A program made the translations under genes and the position numbers. Under the pieces are notes generated by a model. It did not search any database, was not told where the DNA came from, and saw only the letters and a program-made list of their open reading frames with translations. From Streptomyces himalayensis subsp. himalayensis (GTDB lineage: Bacteria > Actinomycetota > Actinomycetes > Streptomycetales > Streptomycetaceae), in assembly GCF_013778455.1 (NCBI RefSeq), contig NZ_JACEHE010000007.1, positions 62,001-126,000 of the forward strand: 64,000 nucleotides of DNA, given 5' to 3'. Positions 15,975 through 24,994 of this stretch are shown here, piece after piece. Numbering within the stretch: position 1 is the first letter of the stretch; each line of letters opens with the position of its first letter.

Positions 15975-16973
15975 GTGGACCGGCAACGTCACGAGGAAGC
16001 CCCCCCAGCCGTGAACGACGAGGGGGACGGCTCCGGTTCGGGGTCGCGCACGATCATCCGCAGCCAGGATCTGGTGTCGCTGCCGGTTCTGCGGGCGCTG
16101 CTGCGCGAGCGCAACGTGACGCGTGCCGGGGAGACCATCGGCCTGACGCAGTCGGCGACCAGCAACGCACTCGCCCGGCTCCGGCGGCGCTTCGGTGACG
16201 AACTCCTTGTGCGCGTCGGGCGGAGGTACGAGCTCACTCCGCTCGCGCAGGGTCTGCTGGACCGGGCGGACCAGGCATTCGACGCCCTTGAACGAGTCTT
16301 CGAGGACCCGTTCGACCCGGCGACCAGCACGCGCGAGTTCGCCCTGGCCCTGTCCGACTACTCACTCACAGTCCTGAGCGGCGCACTGGTGCCCATTCTC
16401 CGGGCCGAGGCGCCCGGGATCCGCCTGAACCTCGAACAGCTGAGCCTGCGCGGCGCCGGCGACTTCGAGGAACTCCTACGCCATTCCGACGGCGTGGTCC
16501 TGCCACCGGACTACATCCGAGGGCACCCGAGGATGCGACTGTTCCAGGACCGCTGGATCTGCCTGGTCGGCACCGAGGCGCCCGTGGGGGACACGGTGAC
16601 CACGGACGACCTCGCCCACCTGCCATGGGTATCGCCATTCGGCCCGTCGCTGAGGTCGAGCGCACCACCGGTCCGTCAACTGCGCGCTCTCGGGATCGAG
16701 CCGCGGATCGAGGTGTCGGTCGACAGCTTCCATTCGGCTCCCCACCTCGTGGCGGGAACCGACCGGATCGCCTTCATCCCCGGGATGCTGGCGCGCTACC
16801 TCGACGACTTCCCGGGCCTGCGGGTGCTGTCCAGCCCGCTCGCAAGGAACGAGCATCTTCTGTCGCTCTACTGGGACGCGAGCGAGACGAACGACCCGGG
16901 GCACCGCTGGTTCCGCGGCGTACTCCAGAGGGCAGCCGCGCAGGTGATGAAGGAACAGCAGCCGACGGAGTGA
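15975..16973 (+). CDS. LysR-family regulator (NahR/NodD/LinR type), second copy
   Basis: This 332-residue protein has an N-terminal tail of about 30 residues rich in Gly, Ser, Asp and Glu. The winged helix-turn-helix follows (LRALLRERNVTRAGETIGLTQ, then SNALARLRRRFGDELLVR), then the ligand domain with LALSDYSLTVLSGAL and RWICLVGTE. The GTG at 15975 is preceded by GGAGGAG, a strong ribosome site, which fixes the start. It is divergent from the second LigB-LigA-FAH module and presumably activates it with an aromatic inducer. The N-terminal tail is absent from the relative at 8312. Confidence 0.88.
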   Translation: MDRQRHEEAPPAVNDEGDGSGSGSRTIIRSQDLVSLPVLRALLRERNVTRAGETIGLTQSATSNALARLRRRFGDELLVRVGRRYELTPLAQGLLDRADQAFDALERVFEDPFDPATSTREFALALSDYSLTVLSGALVPILRAEAPGIRLNLEQLSLRGAGDFEELLRHSDGVVLPPDYIRGHPRMRLFQDRWICLVGTEAPVGDTVTTDDLAHLPWVSPFGPSLRSSAPPVRQLRALGIEPRIEVSVDSFHSAPHLVAGTDRIAFIPGMLARYLDDFPGLRVLSSPLARNEHLLSLYWDASETNDPGHRWFRGVLQRAAAQVMKEQQPTE

Positions 16974-17028
16974 GTGGCCGTGAGCCGCGACGGGCGTGCC
17001 ACACAGCCACGGGCCGCGGGCGGATCGC

Positions 17029-17679
17029 TCAGCAGGCGGCCGTATAGGTGTCCAGACGCACAGGGGCGTGCGTGCGGGCGGCGATGGCCTCCGCGGTGAC
17101 GCCGGGGGCCGTCTCGACCAGCGTGAGGCCGCCGTCTGTCACGTCGAGGACACCGAGGTCCGTGATGATGCGGTCGACGCAGCGCTCACCGGTGAGCGGC
17201 AAGGTGCATTCCGTCAGGATCTTTGGACTGCCGTCCTTGGCTGTGTGGTCCATGAGCACGATGACGCGGCGGGCGCCGTGGACGAGGTCCATCGCGCCGC
17301 CCATGCCCTTGACCATCTTGCCGGGGATCATCCAGTTGGCCAGGTCACCGCGTTGGGAGACCTGCATGGCACCCAGTACCGCCGTGTCGATGTGGCCGCC
17401 GCGGATCATGCCGAAGGAGAGGGCTGAGTCGAAGAAGCTCGCGCCGGGCAGGACGGTGACGGTCTCCTTGCCGGCGTTGATCAGATCCGGGTCGACCTCG
17501 TGGTCGTACGGGTAGGGGCCGGTGCCGAGGATGCCGTTCTCCGAGTGGAGGACGACATGCACGCCCGGCGGAAGGTGGCCGGGGATGAGCGTGGGCAGGC
17601 CGATGCCGAGGTTGACGTAGGAGCCGTCGGTGAGTTCGGCGGCGGCGCGGGCGGCCATCTGGTCGCGGGTCCAGCTCAT
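17029..17679 (-). CDS. 3-oxoacid (3-oxoadipate-type) CoA-transferase subunit B
   Basis: This 216-residue protein is a class I CoA-transferase beta subunit. The catalytic glutamate is Glu47 in [13 protein letters not shown], and [12 protein letters not shown] and [14 protein letters not shown] are family hallmarks. With subunit A (overlapping by ATGA at 17676) it moves CoA from succinyl-CoA to a 3-oxo acid. It is the last gene of the ten-gene ring-cleavage operon, separate from the second CoA-transferase pair in the cat operon at 29121-30544. It could act on 3-oxoadipate or on another oxo acid from the operon. Confidence 0.87.
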   Translation of the reverse strand: MSWTRDQMAARAAAELTDGSYVNLGIGLPTLIPGHLPPGVHVVLHSENGILGTGPYPYDHEVDPDLINAGKETVTVLPGASFFDSALSFGMIRGGHIDTAVLGAMQVSQRGDLANWMIPGKMVKGMGGAMDLVHGARRVIVLMDHTAKDGSPKILTECTLPLTGERCVDRIITDLGVLDVTDGGLTLVETAPGVTAEAIAARTHAPVRLDTYTAAC

Positions 17680-18431
17680 GCTCGTACGGTCCTTTTCTCG
17701 ATCTGCTTGTCGGCGGCCTCGTCGGCGGTGAGAACCACCACGCGTTGGACGAAGATGCCAGGCAAATGCACCTCGTCGGGGTGCAGTTCGCCCGGTTCGA
17801 CGAGTTCCTCGACCTCGGCGATGGTGATGCGGCCGGCGGTGGCGGCCAGCGGATTGAAGTTGGCGGCCGCGCGGCGGAAGCAGAAGTTGCCGTGGCGGTC
17901 GCCGCGCCAGGCGCGGACGAGCGCGTAGTCGGTGGTGATGCTCTGCTCCAGGACGTACGGGCGGTTCGAGAAGTCGCGGGTCTCCTTCGGCGGGGCGGCC
18001 ATGGCGACGGAACCATCGGGAGCGTAGCGCCAGGGCAGGCCGCCCTGAGCGACCTGGGTGCCGACGCCAGCCGGTGTGTAGAAGGCGGGGATGCCCGCGC
18101 CGCCCGCCCGCAGGCGCTCGGCGAGCGTGCCCTGCGGAACGAGCTCCACCTCCAACTCACCGGACAGGTACTGGCGGGCGAACTCCTTGTTCTCGCCGAC
18201 GTAGGAGCCAGTGACCCGGGCGATGCGCCCTGCGGCGAGCAGGACGCCCAGGCCGCGTCCGTCGACCCCGCAGTTGTTGGAGACGACGCTCAACTCGCCC
18301 GCCCCCTGAGCGTGCAGAGCGCCGATCAGCACGTCGGGTACGCCGGAGAGGCCGAAGCCGCCCACGGCGAGCGAGGCGCCGTTCGGGATGTCGGCGACCG
18401 CCTCGGCGGCGCTGCCGATGACTTTGTCCAC
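17676..18431 (-). CDS. 3-oxoacid (3-oxoadipate-type) CoA-transferase subunit A
   Basis: This 251-residue alpha subunit has the CoA-binding glycine motif [16 protein letters not shown] near the N terminus and [12 protein letters not shown] in the middle, as in PcaI/ScoA proteins. It forms a heterotetramer with the B subunit encoded next, whose start overlaps this stop. It closely resembles the protein at 29762-30544 (shared [19 protein letters not shown]), so the island carries two full pairs. Thirty-four bases separate it from the truncated SDR gene upstream. Confidence 0.87.
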   Translation of the reverse strand: MDKVIGSAAEAVADIPNGASLAVGGFGLSGVPDVLIGALHAQGAGELSVVSNNCGVDGRGLGVLLAAGRIARVTGSYVGENKEFARQYLSGELEVELVPQGTLAERLRAGGAGIPAFYTPAGVGTQVAQGGLPWRYAPDGSVAMAAPPKETRDFSNRPYVLEQSITTDYALVRAWRGDRHGNFCFRRAAANFNPLAATAGRITIAEVEELVEPGELHPDEVHLPGIFVQRVVVLTADEAADKQIEKRTVRA

Positions 18432-18465
18432 GGTGTGGTGCTTCCTTTCGGTGTGCTGCGCTGGG

Positions 18466-19080
18466 TCAGTGTGCCGCGCCGGGCGTGACGGCGGACCGGC
18501 CGCCGTCGACGACCAGGTGGGTGCCGGAGATGTGCGACGCCTCGTCGGAGGCGAGGTAGACGGCGGCGTCGAGCACGCCGGGGCCGACGCTGTTGGCGCG
18601 GATGCCGTGCGGAGCTCCTTCCACGGCGATGTGCCAGGTCAGCTCGATCACGCCCCTCCTCCAGCTGTCGGTGAGGATGCAGCCGCGGCTGCGGACCAGA
18701 TGTGACCAGGCCGCGTGGGCGGTCAGCCACACCGATTTCTGCTCGGCCCGCAGCGCGAAACCGCAGTCCGGCCGACCGTCGACGGAACCGAAGCGGACCG
18801 CGCCGGTGTTGGCGTAGACGATGTCAATCCCGCCGAAGGCGTCCACGGCGTCCTCGACCCATCTGTGCAGAGAGCCTTCGTCGGTGACGCCCAGGGGACC
18901 GGCGGTGAGGGCGATGCCGCCCTCGCGGGCGATGAGGCGCTGGGTCTCGACGGCCTCCTCGTGTAGCAGGTCGCCGCCGACCACGAGCGCGCCCTCCGCC
19001 GCGAAGCGCAACGCGACGGCTCGGCCGTGGTCCCCGGCGGTGCCGGAGACCAGGGCGACCTTGCCGTCGAGCCGTCTCAC
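18466..19080 (-). CDS. Short-chain dehydrogenase-like protein lacking the catalytic Tyr-Lys (internally deleted)
   Basis: At 204 residues it is about 45 shorter than a normal SDR. The start (LDGKVALVSGTAGDHGRAV), the DIVYANTGAVRFGS region and the C-terminal YLASDEASHISG and VVDGG are well kept. However, the segment that should carry YxxxK is missing (CILTDSWRRGVIELTWHIAVEG), and so is the loop after SVGPGV before the LASDEAS helix. Both gaps keep the frame. Catalysis is therefore unlikely; the protein may be a non-functional relic or a scaffold. The next SDR gene upstream (19077) is intact and overlaps it by ATGA. Confidence 0.75.
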   Translation of the reverse strand: MRRLDGKVALVSGTAGDHGRAVALRFAAEGALVVGGDLLHEEAVETQRLIAREGGIALTAGPLGVTDEGSLHRWVEDAVDAFGGIDIVYANTGAVRFGSVDGRPDCGFALRAEQKSVWLTAHAAWSHLVRSRGCILTDSWRRGVIELTWHIAVEGAPHGIRANSVGPGVLDAAVYLASDEASHISGTHLVVDGGRSAVTPGAAH

Positions 19081-19829
19081 GATGTGCCCGCGCGCAGGGC
19101 GTCGGACACGGACTTGACGCCGCCGTGCGCGGTCAGGCCGCCGTCTACAGGGATCTCCGCCCCTGTGATGAACGACGACTCGTCCGACAGCAGGAACGCG
19201 ACCAGCGGGGCGACCTCGTCGACGGTTCCGGTGCGCCCCAGAGGTGTCTCACGGATGTTGGACTCGCGGAACGCGGGTGCGGCGGACGCGGTCATCTCGG
19301 TCTCGATGTAGCCGGGGTGGATGGTGTTGACGCGGATACCGCGCGGCCCGAGCTCCATGGCGGCGACGCCGGACAGACCCCGCAGCCCCCATTTGCTGGC
19401 GGTGTACGCGATCGGGTAGTGGGCGGTCAGGGCCGCGGTGGAGCCGACGTTGACGATCGAAGCACCGGAGGGCATCAGCGGGGCGAGGTGCTGGATGCCG
19501 AGCAGCGGGCCGGTGACGTTTACGGTGTGCACCCGATCGAAGTCCTCGGCGTGTACGTCCTCGAGCCGCGCCCGCCAGGTGATGCCGGCGTTGTTGACCA
19601 GGCCGTGCACGTGGCCGTAGGCCCTCTTCAGGTCGGCGGCGAGCTCGGCCCAATCGCTCTCGCTGGCGACATCGAGACGGCGGCAGTCGCCCTCCGGCCG
19701 TACGTCGGTGGCGATTACCCGCGCGCCCTCACGGGTGAGCACCTGAGCCTCGGCGGCGCCCTGACCCCGCGCCGCACCAGTGACGACGATGACCTTTCCC
19801 GCGAGCCTCTTGCGGTACAGGTCGCTCAT
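19077..19829 (-). CDS. Short-chain dehydrogenase/reductase (SDR family)
   Basis: This 250-residue intact SDR has the cofactor motif TGAARGQG, NNAG in LVNNAGITW, a catalytic Ser in VNVGSTAAL and Tyr-x-x-x-Lys in YTASKWG, and the usual HPGYIETEM and ITGAEIPVDGG ends. It probably oxidises or reduces a hydroxy/keto intermediate made by the ring-cleavage enzymes of the same operon. Its ATG overlaps the stop of the FAH gene and its stop overlaps the next SDR start. The substrate is inferred only from context. Confidence 0.87.
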   Translation of the reverse strand: MSDLYRKRLAGKVIVVTGAARGQGAAEAQVLTREGARVIATDVRPEGDCRRLDVASESDWAELAADLKRAYGHVHGLVNNAGITWRARLEDVHAEDFDRVHTVNVTGPLLGIQHLAPLMPSGASIVNVGSTAALTAHYPIAYTASKWGLRGLSGVAAMELGPRGIRVNTIHPGYIETEMTASAAPAFRESNIRETPLGRTGTVDEVAPLVAFLLSDESSFITGAEIPVDGGLTAHGGVKSVSDALRAGTS

Positions 19830-20797
19830 GACCGCTCCCGGCTCCGGCGCCGGCCTGTGGGAAGCGGCACCGGATCGGCGCCGGGCACAACGGTGTTGGA
19901 CACGCTGCCGATGCCTTCGACGGTGAGCGTCACGGTGTCGCCGGGCTGCAGGGGCGGTGGGGTCTGTTCGCCGCGCAGGCCCCAGAGTTCGGCGAGGCAG
20001 CCGCCGTTGCCGCAGGTGCCGGAGCCGAGGACGTCGCCGGGGACGACACGGGTGCCGCGCGAGGCGTACGCGACCATCTCCTCGAACGTCCAGCTCATGT
20101 TGGACAGCAGATCCCTGCCGACGACTTCGCCGTTGACCTCGGCGGTGAGCGCGAGCCGCAGGAAGCCTTCGGCGTCGCGGTAGCCGTCCAGTTCGTCGGC
20201 GGTCACCAGGTAGGGGCCGAGGGTGTTGGCGGTGTCCTTCGCCTTGCAGGGGCCGAGGCCGACCTTCATTTCGGCGGACTGGAGGTCGCGGGCCGACCAG
20301 TCGTTGAAGACCGTGTAGCCGACGATGTGGTCGCGCGCCTGCTCGGGTGTGAGGTCGCTGCCTTCGCGGCCGATGACGGCGGCGACTTCGAGCTCGAAGT
20401 CCAGGGCCGCGGAGCCGGGCGGCATCGGGATGTCGTCGCCCGCTCCGAACACGGCGTGCGGGTTGGTGAAGTAGAAGGTCGGCGCCGCATACCACTGCTC
20501 GGGAACGCCGACGGCGCTCTGTACGGAACGCCGTACGCCCTCGACGTGCTCCTCGAACGTCACGAAGTCCCGTACGGAGGACGGCTGGAGCGGAGGCAAC
20601 AGCCGTACGTCGGAGACGTTCGGACCGGGAGGCACGTCCAGGGCGACAGCGCCGGCGGCGAGCAGCCCGGGCAGGCCGCCGGCATCGGCGATCAGGGCGC
20701 TGAGTGAGCTGACGCCGGGCAGTGGATAGAGAGTGCCGTCCTCTTCCACGACGGCGACACGGGTGTGGTGCCGATGTACGTAGGTGGCGAAACGCAT
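19826..20797 (-). CDS. FAH family protein (fumarylacetoacetate hydrolase-like)
   Basis: This 323-residue protein belongs to the FAH superfamily but to a different branch from those at 10621, 13451 and 24991. It has an N-terminal subdomain with LLPPLQPSSVRDFVTFEEHV, then FTNPHAVFGAGDDIPMPPGS, LDFELEVAAVIG and a C-terminal GSGTCGNGGCLAEL instead of GSPxGN. Members hydrolyse C-C bonds in acylpyruvates or act as hydratases/decarboxylases. It lies between the SDRs and the VOC dioxygenase gene in the operon, suggesting a late step on the ring-opened product. Confidence 0.83.
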   Translation of the reverse strand: MRFATYVHRHHTRVAVVEEDGTLYPLPGVSSLSALIADAGGLPGLLAAGAVALDVPPGPNVSDVRLLPPLQPSSVRDFVTFEEHVEGVRRSVQSAVGVPEQWYAAPTFYFTNPHAVFGAGDDIPMPPGSAALDFELEVAAVIGREGSDLTPEQARDHIVGYTVFNDWSARDLQSAEMKVGLGPCKAKDTANTLGPYLVTADELDGYRDAEGFLRLALTAEVNGEVVGRDLLSNMSWTFEEMVAYASRGTRVVPGDVLGSGTCGNGGCLAELWGLRGEQTPPPLQPGDTVTLTVEGIGSVSNTVVPGADPVPLPTGRRRSRERS

Positions 20798-20891
20798 CGT
20801 GCGGCTCCTGACGGGCTGGGCCCAGGGGCGCGGCGTGGTGGCAGTTAGGGCATTGACAGGTCACCGCGCGCCCCCGGGAGTCGGGGTGGGA

Positions 20892-21830
20892 TCAGACCGG
20901 CGGGGCGATGAACACGCCGCGGTCCGGGTCGTTGAAGGACTCCTTGGCGACGATCTCGTTCATCGCGTTGGCGGTGCCCCACTGGTCGGTGACCTCGGGC
21001 TGCGAGAAGTCGTAGACATGCGGGTGCCAGGTGTCCTCGTCGAGCAGCTCCAACTCCGTCGTGTACTCCACGGTGTTGCCGTGCGGGTCGAGGAAGTACG
21101 TGAAGGTGTTGTCGCCCGCCATGTGCCGGCCCGGACCCCAGACCTTCTTGAACCCGGCGCGCATCACCCGGCCCGAACCCCGCATGTACTCGTCGATGCC
21201 GCGCATCTCGAAGGAGACGTGGTGCAGGGCGGTGTGCGGGCCCTGGGCGATCGCCATCGAGTGGTGCTGGTTCGAGATCCGCATGAAGTGCATCACCTCG
21301 CCCATGTGCGGCGAGCTCAGGGTGTCCGAGAGCGCGAAGCCGAGGTGGCGCTCGTACCACTCCCGAGTGCGGTTCAGATCGGGGGAGTTGAGGACCACGT
21401 GGGAGAGCTTGACCGGGATGGCCTCCTTCTCCTCGATCTTGCGGTGCTGCCTGACCTCGACGTCGGCGGAGACCTCGATGGTGCGGCCGTCGACGTCGAA
21501 GAAGCGGAAGCCGTAGCCGCCGCCGGGGGTGTCGACCTTGCCCGGTTGGGAGATCAACTGCACGCCGCCCGCCAGGAGTTGCTCGGCCAGAGTGTCCACG
21601 TCGGCGGGTGAAGCGGCCCCGTACGAGACGAGGTCCAGGCGCTTCTCCTCGGCCTTGCGCAGCCGTACGACGTACTGCTCGGGCGAGCCCTCGGCGGCCA
21701 GGAAGGAGAGGCCGGAGTCCTCGGCGACCTTGGTCAGGCCCCAGACGCCGGCGTAGAAGTCGAGCTGCTTGTCGTAGTCGGGCACGGCGAGGTCGACGTG
21801 CCGCAGGTGGGTGAGCAGACGTCCGCTCAT
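20892..21830 (-). CDS. VOC-family (type I) extradiol dioxygenase
   Basis: This 312-residue protein has two glyoxalase-like VOC modules. The first (RHVDLAVPDYDKQLDFYAGV) is probably non-catalytic. The second carries the expected iron triad in LSHVVLNSPDLNRTREWYE (His), LHHVSFEMRGIDEYM (His) and GNTVEYTTE (Glu). It fits catechol 2,3-dioxygenase-type ring cleavage and is unrelated in fold to the LigB enzymes nearby. Its gene lies 5 bases after the amidohydrolase gene and follows the monooxygenase, so the product of those enzymes is its likely substrate. The ATG at 21830 gives the standard N terminus. Confidence 0.87.
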   Translation of the reverse strand: MSGRLLTHLRHVDLAVPDYDKQLDFYAGVWGLTKVAEDSGLSFLAAEGSPEQYVVRLRKAEEKRLDLVSYGAASPADVDTLAEQLLAGGVQLISQPGKVDTPGGGYGFRFFDVDGRTIEVSADVEVRQHRKIEEKEAIPVKLSHVVLNSPDLNRTREWYERHLGFALSDTLSSPHMGEVMHFMRISNQHHSMAIAQGPHTALHHVSFEMRGIDEYMRGSGRVMRAGFKKVWGPGRHMAGDNTFTYFLDPHGNTVEYTTELELLDEDTWHPHVYDFSQPEVTDQWGTANAMNEIVAKESFNDPDRGVFIAPPV

Positions 21831-21835
21831 GGCGA

Positions 21836-22843
21836 TCAGTCCTTCCGGATACGGAGGAGGGCGGCCGCGTTGCCGCCGCGTACGGCGTGGAAGTCGGCGT
21901 CGGGCAGATGCGCGGCGCGCAGCGCGCCGAGCGGGTCGTCGGCGCCCATGTCGAAGGGGAAGTCGGAGCCGAGCAGCACCCGGTCCGCGCCGGCCACGCG
22001 CACCAACTCCCGTAGTACGTCCGGGTCGTGGACGAGCGAGTCGAACCAGAGGCGCTTGAGGTAGCTGCTGGGCAGGTGGGCGCAGCCGGATCCGGCGTCG
22101 GAGCGGGCCTCCCAGGCGTGGTCGGCGCGGCCGATATGGGTGGGCAGGTAGCCGCCGCCGTGCGCTACGACGATCTTCAGGCCGGGGTGGCGGTCGAGGA
22201 CGCCGGAGAAGATCAGGTGCGAGAGGGCGACGGCGTTCTCGGTGGGCTGGCCGACCGAGTTGGACAGGTACCACTGGTCGAGGCGCTCGTCGAGGGTGCA
22301 GCCGAAGGGGTGCAGGAAGACGACCGCGCCGGTCTCCTCCGCGCGGGACCAGAAAGCTTCGTAGTCCGGATCGGACAGTTCACGTCCCGGGGCGTGGCTG
22401 GAGATCTCGACGCCCAACAGGCCGCATTCCAGGGCGTGATCGAGGGCGGGGGCCGTGAGCTGCGGGTGCTGGAGTGGCACGAGGCCGAGTCCGCGGAGCC
22501 GGTCCGGAGCCGGTGAACAATGTGCCGCGGTCGCCTCGTTGGCCAGGCGGAACACCTTGTCGGCGCTCTCCTCGTCGGCCCAGTAGTGGTAGTGCGAGGG
22601 GGATGGACTGACCAGCTGGACGTCCACGCCCTGTGCGTCCATTGCGGCCAGCCGTGCGGTGACGTCCGTCAGCTTCGGGAAGCGCTCGCGCACCATGGGC
22701 CCGTTGACGGCCAGAGCTGCCGGGCCGTTACGGCGGGCGTCCAGAGCCCTAGCCTCGGCAAGCCCCGGCAGGCCGTCGACCATCGCCTCGATCTCGGGCA
22801 GCAGGACATGGGCGTGCACATCGACGGTGGGGGGTGTTGTCAT
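21836..22843 (-). CDS. ACMSD-like amidohydrolase family decarboxylase
   Basis: This 335-residue protein of the amidohydrolase-2 family has metal-site features VDVHAHVLLP (HxH) near the N terminus, VVFLHPFGC and IVVAHGGGYLPTHIGR (His) in the middle and LLGSDFPFD (Asp) late. The family includes aminocarboxymuconate-semialdehyde, gamma-resorcylate and 5-carboxyvanillate decarboxylases, so non-oxidative decarboxylation of an aromatic or ring-opened acid is likely. It overlaps the flavin monooxygenase gene (ATGA). Whether it acts before or after ring cleavage is not visible from the sequence. Confidence 0.85.
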   Translation of the reverse strand: MTTPPTVDVHAHVLLPEIEAMVDGLPGLAEARALDARRNGPAALAVNGPMVRERFPKLTDVTARLAAMDAQGVDVQLVSPSPSHYHYWADEESADKVFRLANEATAAHCSPAPDRLRGLGLVPLQHPQLTAPALDHALECGLLGVEISSHAPGRELSDPDYEAFWSRAEETGAVVFLHPFGCTLDERLDQWYLSNSVGQPTENAVALSHLIFSGVLDRHPGLKIVVAHGGGYLPTHIGRADHAWEARSDAGSGCAHLPSSYLKRLWFDSLVHDPDVLRELVRVAGADRVLLGSDFPFDMGADDPLGALRAAHLPDADFHAVRGGNAAALLRIRKD

Positions 22844-23988
22844 GGAAGCTCCCGGAGCATGGTCATGGTGCGGCCCATCAGGCCCGGTACATCGGCGTCA
22901 CGGACTCCGTCGAGCTGCCACTGGCCGATCTGCACGGAGGCCTCCACGACGGGTCGTACGCGGGCGATGCGCCGTTCGTAGTACGCCTGGAGGAGCGCGT
23001 CGTCCCAGTCCTCGGCGTCCTCGGCGTCCTCGGCGGTCAGCATCTGCGCGAGCACCCAGGCGTCCTCCATCGACAGGGCCGCGCCCTGGGCGAGGGTCGG
23101 CGGGCAGCAGTGCGCGGCGTCGCCGACCAGGACGACCCGGCCGCGGTGCCAGGAACCCTCGACCAACAGCCGGTCGAACCAGGTGTAGTTGACCTGCGCC
23201 GGGTCGGTGATGTGCGCGGTGATCTCGGGCCAGTGGCCGCCGTAGTGCTGTGCCAGGGACCGCATCTCGTCCGCGTACGAGGCCCGCGGGATGGAGCCGC
23301 GGTCGCGGTTGGCCTCGACCACGTACGCGTACAGCGTGGTGGCGCTGGTCGGGCAGTAGCCGGCGATGTACGCAGGGCCGCCGTACGCGAGATCGGTACG
23401 GGTCACCCCGGCCGGGCGGGGCGCCGCGATGCGCCAGATCGCCATGCCGGTGGGCTCGGGCTTGTCCGTGATGCCGATGGCCGCGCGGGTGGCGGAACCC
23501 AGGCCGTCGGCGGCGATCACCAGGTCGTAGCGGCCTTCGGTGCGGTCGCTGAAGCGGACGGTCACGCCGTCGCCATCGGACTGGTCGAGGGATTCGGCGC
23601 GCACGCCCAGTCTGACGCCGGCACCGCTCGCGCGGACGGCCTCGATGAGGATGCTCTGCAGCTGCGGGCGCTGCATGCCGACGGTGGCGGGCAGGTCGTC
23701 GCCGCCCGTGCGCAGGTCCTCGGCGACATGCAGGACGGTGCCGTCCGGGGTGGTGATGCCGACCGAGCCGAAGCCGAACCCAGACTTCTCCACCTGCTCC
23801 CACACGCCGAGTTCGCGCAGCACGCGCAGGGCGTTGCCCTGGAGGGTGATGCCGGACCCGGCGGTGGCGTTCCAGTCGTCCTTCGCCTCGATCAGGTCGA
23901 CCGCGATCCCGGCGCGGCGCAGTAGGATCGTCGCCGCGCTGCCGGCCGCGCCGCCACCGATGACGAGGACCGTGCGGGGTGTGTTCAT
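22840..23988 (-). CDS. FAD-dependent monooxygenase
   Basis: This 382-residue class A flavin hydroxylase has GGGAAGSAATILLRRAG at the N terminus, IAADGLGSATRAAIG (DG motif) and VVLVGDAAHCCPPTLAQG (GD motif). It would hydroxylate an aromatic ring with NAD(P)H and O2. Because it is co-translated with the amidohydrolase and a VOC dioxygenase, a hydroxylate-decarboxylate-cleave sequence is likely. It is distinct from the monooxygenase at 11718, which belongs to the LigAB module. Confidence 0.87.
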   Translation of the reverse strand: MNTPRTVLVIGGGAAGSAATILLRRAGIAVDLIEAKDDWNATAGSGITLQGNALRVLRELGVWEQVEKSGFGFGSVGITTPDGTVLHVAEDLRTGGDDLPATVGMQRPQLQSILIEAVRASGAGVRLGVRAESLDQSDGDGVTVRFSDRTEGRYDLVIAADGLGSATRAAIGITDKPEPTGMAIWRIAAPRPAGVTRTDLAYGGPAYIAGYCPTSATTLYAYVVEANRDRGSIPRASYADEMRSLAQHYGGHWPEITAHITDPAQVNYTWFDRLLVEGSWHRGRVVLVGDAAHCCPPTLAQGAALSMEDAWVLAQMLTAEDAEDAEDWDDALLQAYYERRIARVRPVVEASVQIGQWQLDGVRDADVPGLMGRTMTMLRELP

Positions 23989-24022
23989 AGGGAACTCCCT
24001 TGTTCCGTACGGGGAATGAGGG

Positions 24023-24994
24023 CTACTTCACGGCGATCGGGTTGACGGGCGAGCCGACCGCGCCGGTGATCGGCAGGGGAGCGGCCGTGAGCCAGAACTC
24101 GTACACACCGTCGTCGGCACAGTCCGCGGCGAGCGCGTCCAGGTCCCACATCTCGCCGATGAGCAGGCCGATGTGCGGGATGGCGACCTGGTGCAGCGGC
24201 TGGAAGGCGGGCTCGAACTCGTTCGGGCGGACCTCGAAGCCCCAGGTGTCGGTGGCGATCGCGGCGATCTCGGTGCGGTGCAGCCAGCCAGCCGTGGTGA
24301 AGGACAGTCCGGGCGCGTCACCGCCCGCGTATTCCCCCCAGCCGTCACGCATGACCCGGGTCAGCTGGCCAGTACGCACGAGCACGAGGTCGCCGCGCCC
24401 CACCGTCACCCCGTGCGCCCCAGCGGTGCGGTTCAGGTGCTCCTCGGTGACGGCGAAGCCGTCGGGCAGCTCGCCGTTGTCACCGATTAGACGGCCCACA
24501 TCAAGGAGCACGCCGCGCCCGGCCACGTACGGGGCCATGTGCTCGATACCCGTGACCTGGTCGCCTTCGGAAGTGACGACCTTCTCCGCGTCCCGGCCGT
24601 TCCAGGCTTTGCCGTGGTCGAAGATGTGGCCGAGCCCGTCCCACTGCGTGGAGCACTGCAGCGGCATGGCGATCACGTCGTCGGCGCCGCCGAGTCCGTG
24701 CGGGAAGGGCTGGTGGCCGAGGGCCGCGTCCATGCCGGTGTCGAGCATCGTGTGGACCGGGTTGGTGCGGCGCCGCCAGCCCTTCTGCGGACCGTTCGTA
24801 TCGAAGGGCTGGGAGAGCGAGAAGCTGACGCCCCGCCGCACGAGGGCGGCCCCTTCGCGGCGCTTGGCCTCGTCGAGGAAGTTGAGGGTGCCGAGGCGGT
24901 CGTCCTCGCCCCAACGGCCCCAGTTCGAGTACGCCTTGGCGGCCTCGGCTATCGCACCAGCAGGATTGCTGCGGTCCAGAGATTCGGTGCTCAT
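24023..24994 (-). CDS. Cyclase-family hydrolase (kynurenine-formamidase-like fold)
   Basis: This 323-residue protein of the cyclase family (PF04199 type) has STQWDGLGHIFDHGKAWNG, which replaces the classical HxGTHxDxPxH metal motif with the STQWDxxxH form found in one branch of the family. LVLVRTGQL and VAIPHIGLLIGEMWDLD are also typical. Members hydrolyse amides, lactones or thioester-like substrates. Its ATG overlaps the stop of the FAH gene at 24991. A hydrolytic step on a lactone or on the ring-opened product is plausible, but no known aromatic pathway places it for certain. Confidence 0.8.
   Translation of the reverse strand: MSTESLDRSNPAGAIAEAAKAYSNWGRWGEDDRLGTLNFLDEAKRREGAALVRRGVSFSLSQPFDTNGPQKGWRRRTNPVHTMLDTGMDAALGHQPFPHGLGGADDVIAMPLQCSTQWDGLGHIFDHGKAWNGRDAEKVVTSEGDQVTGIEHMAPYVAGRGVLLDVGRLIGDNGELPDGFAVTEEHLNRTAGAHGVTVGRGDLVLVRTGQLTRVMRDGWGEYAGGDAPGLSFTTAGWLHRTEIAAIATDTWGFEVRPNEFEPAFQPLHQVAIPHIGLLIGEMWDLDALAADCADDGVYEFWLTAAPLPITGAVGSPVNPIAVK

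Noticed and set aside
22834..23925. A 363-codon plus-strand frame
   Set aside because: It is the shadow of the flavin monooxygenase gene on the other strand; Val/Gly/Ala-rich with no domain.
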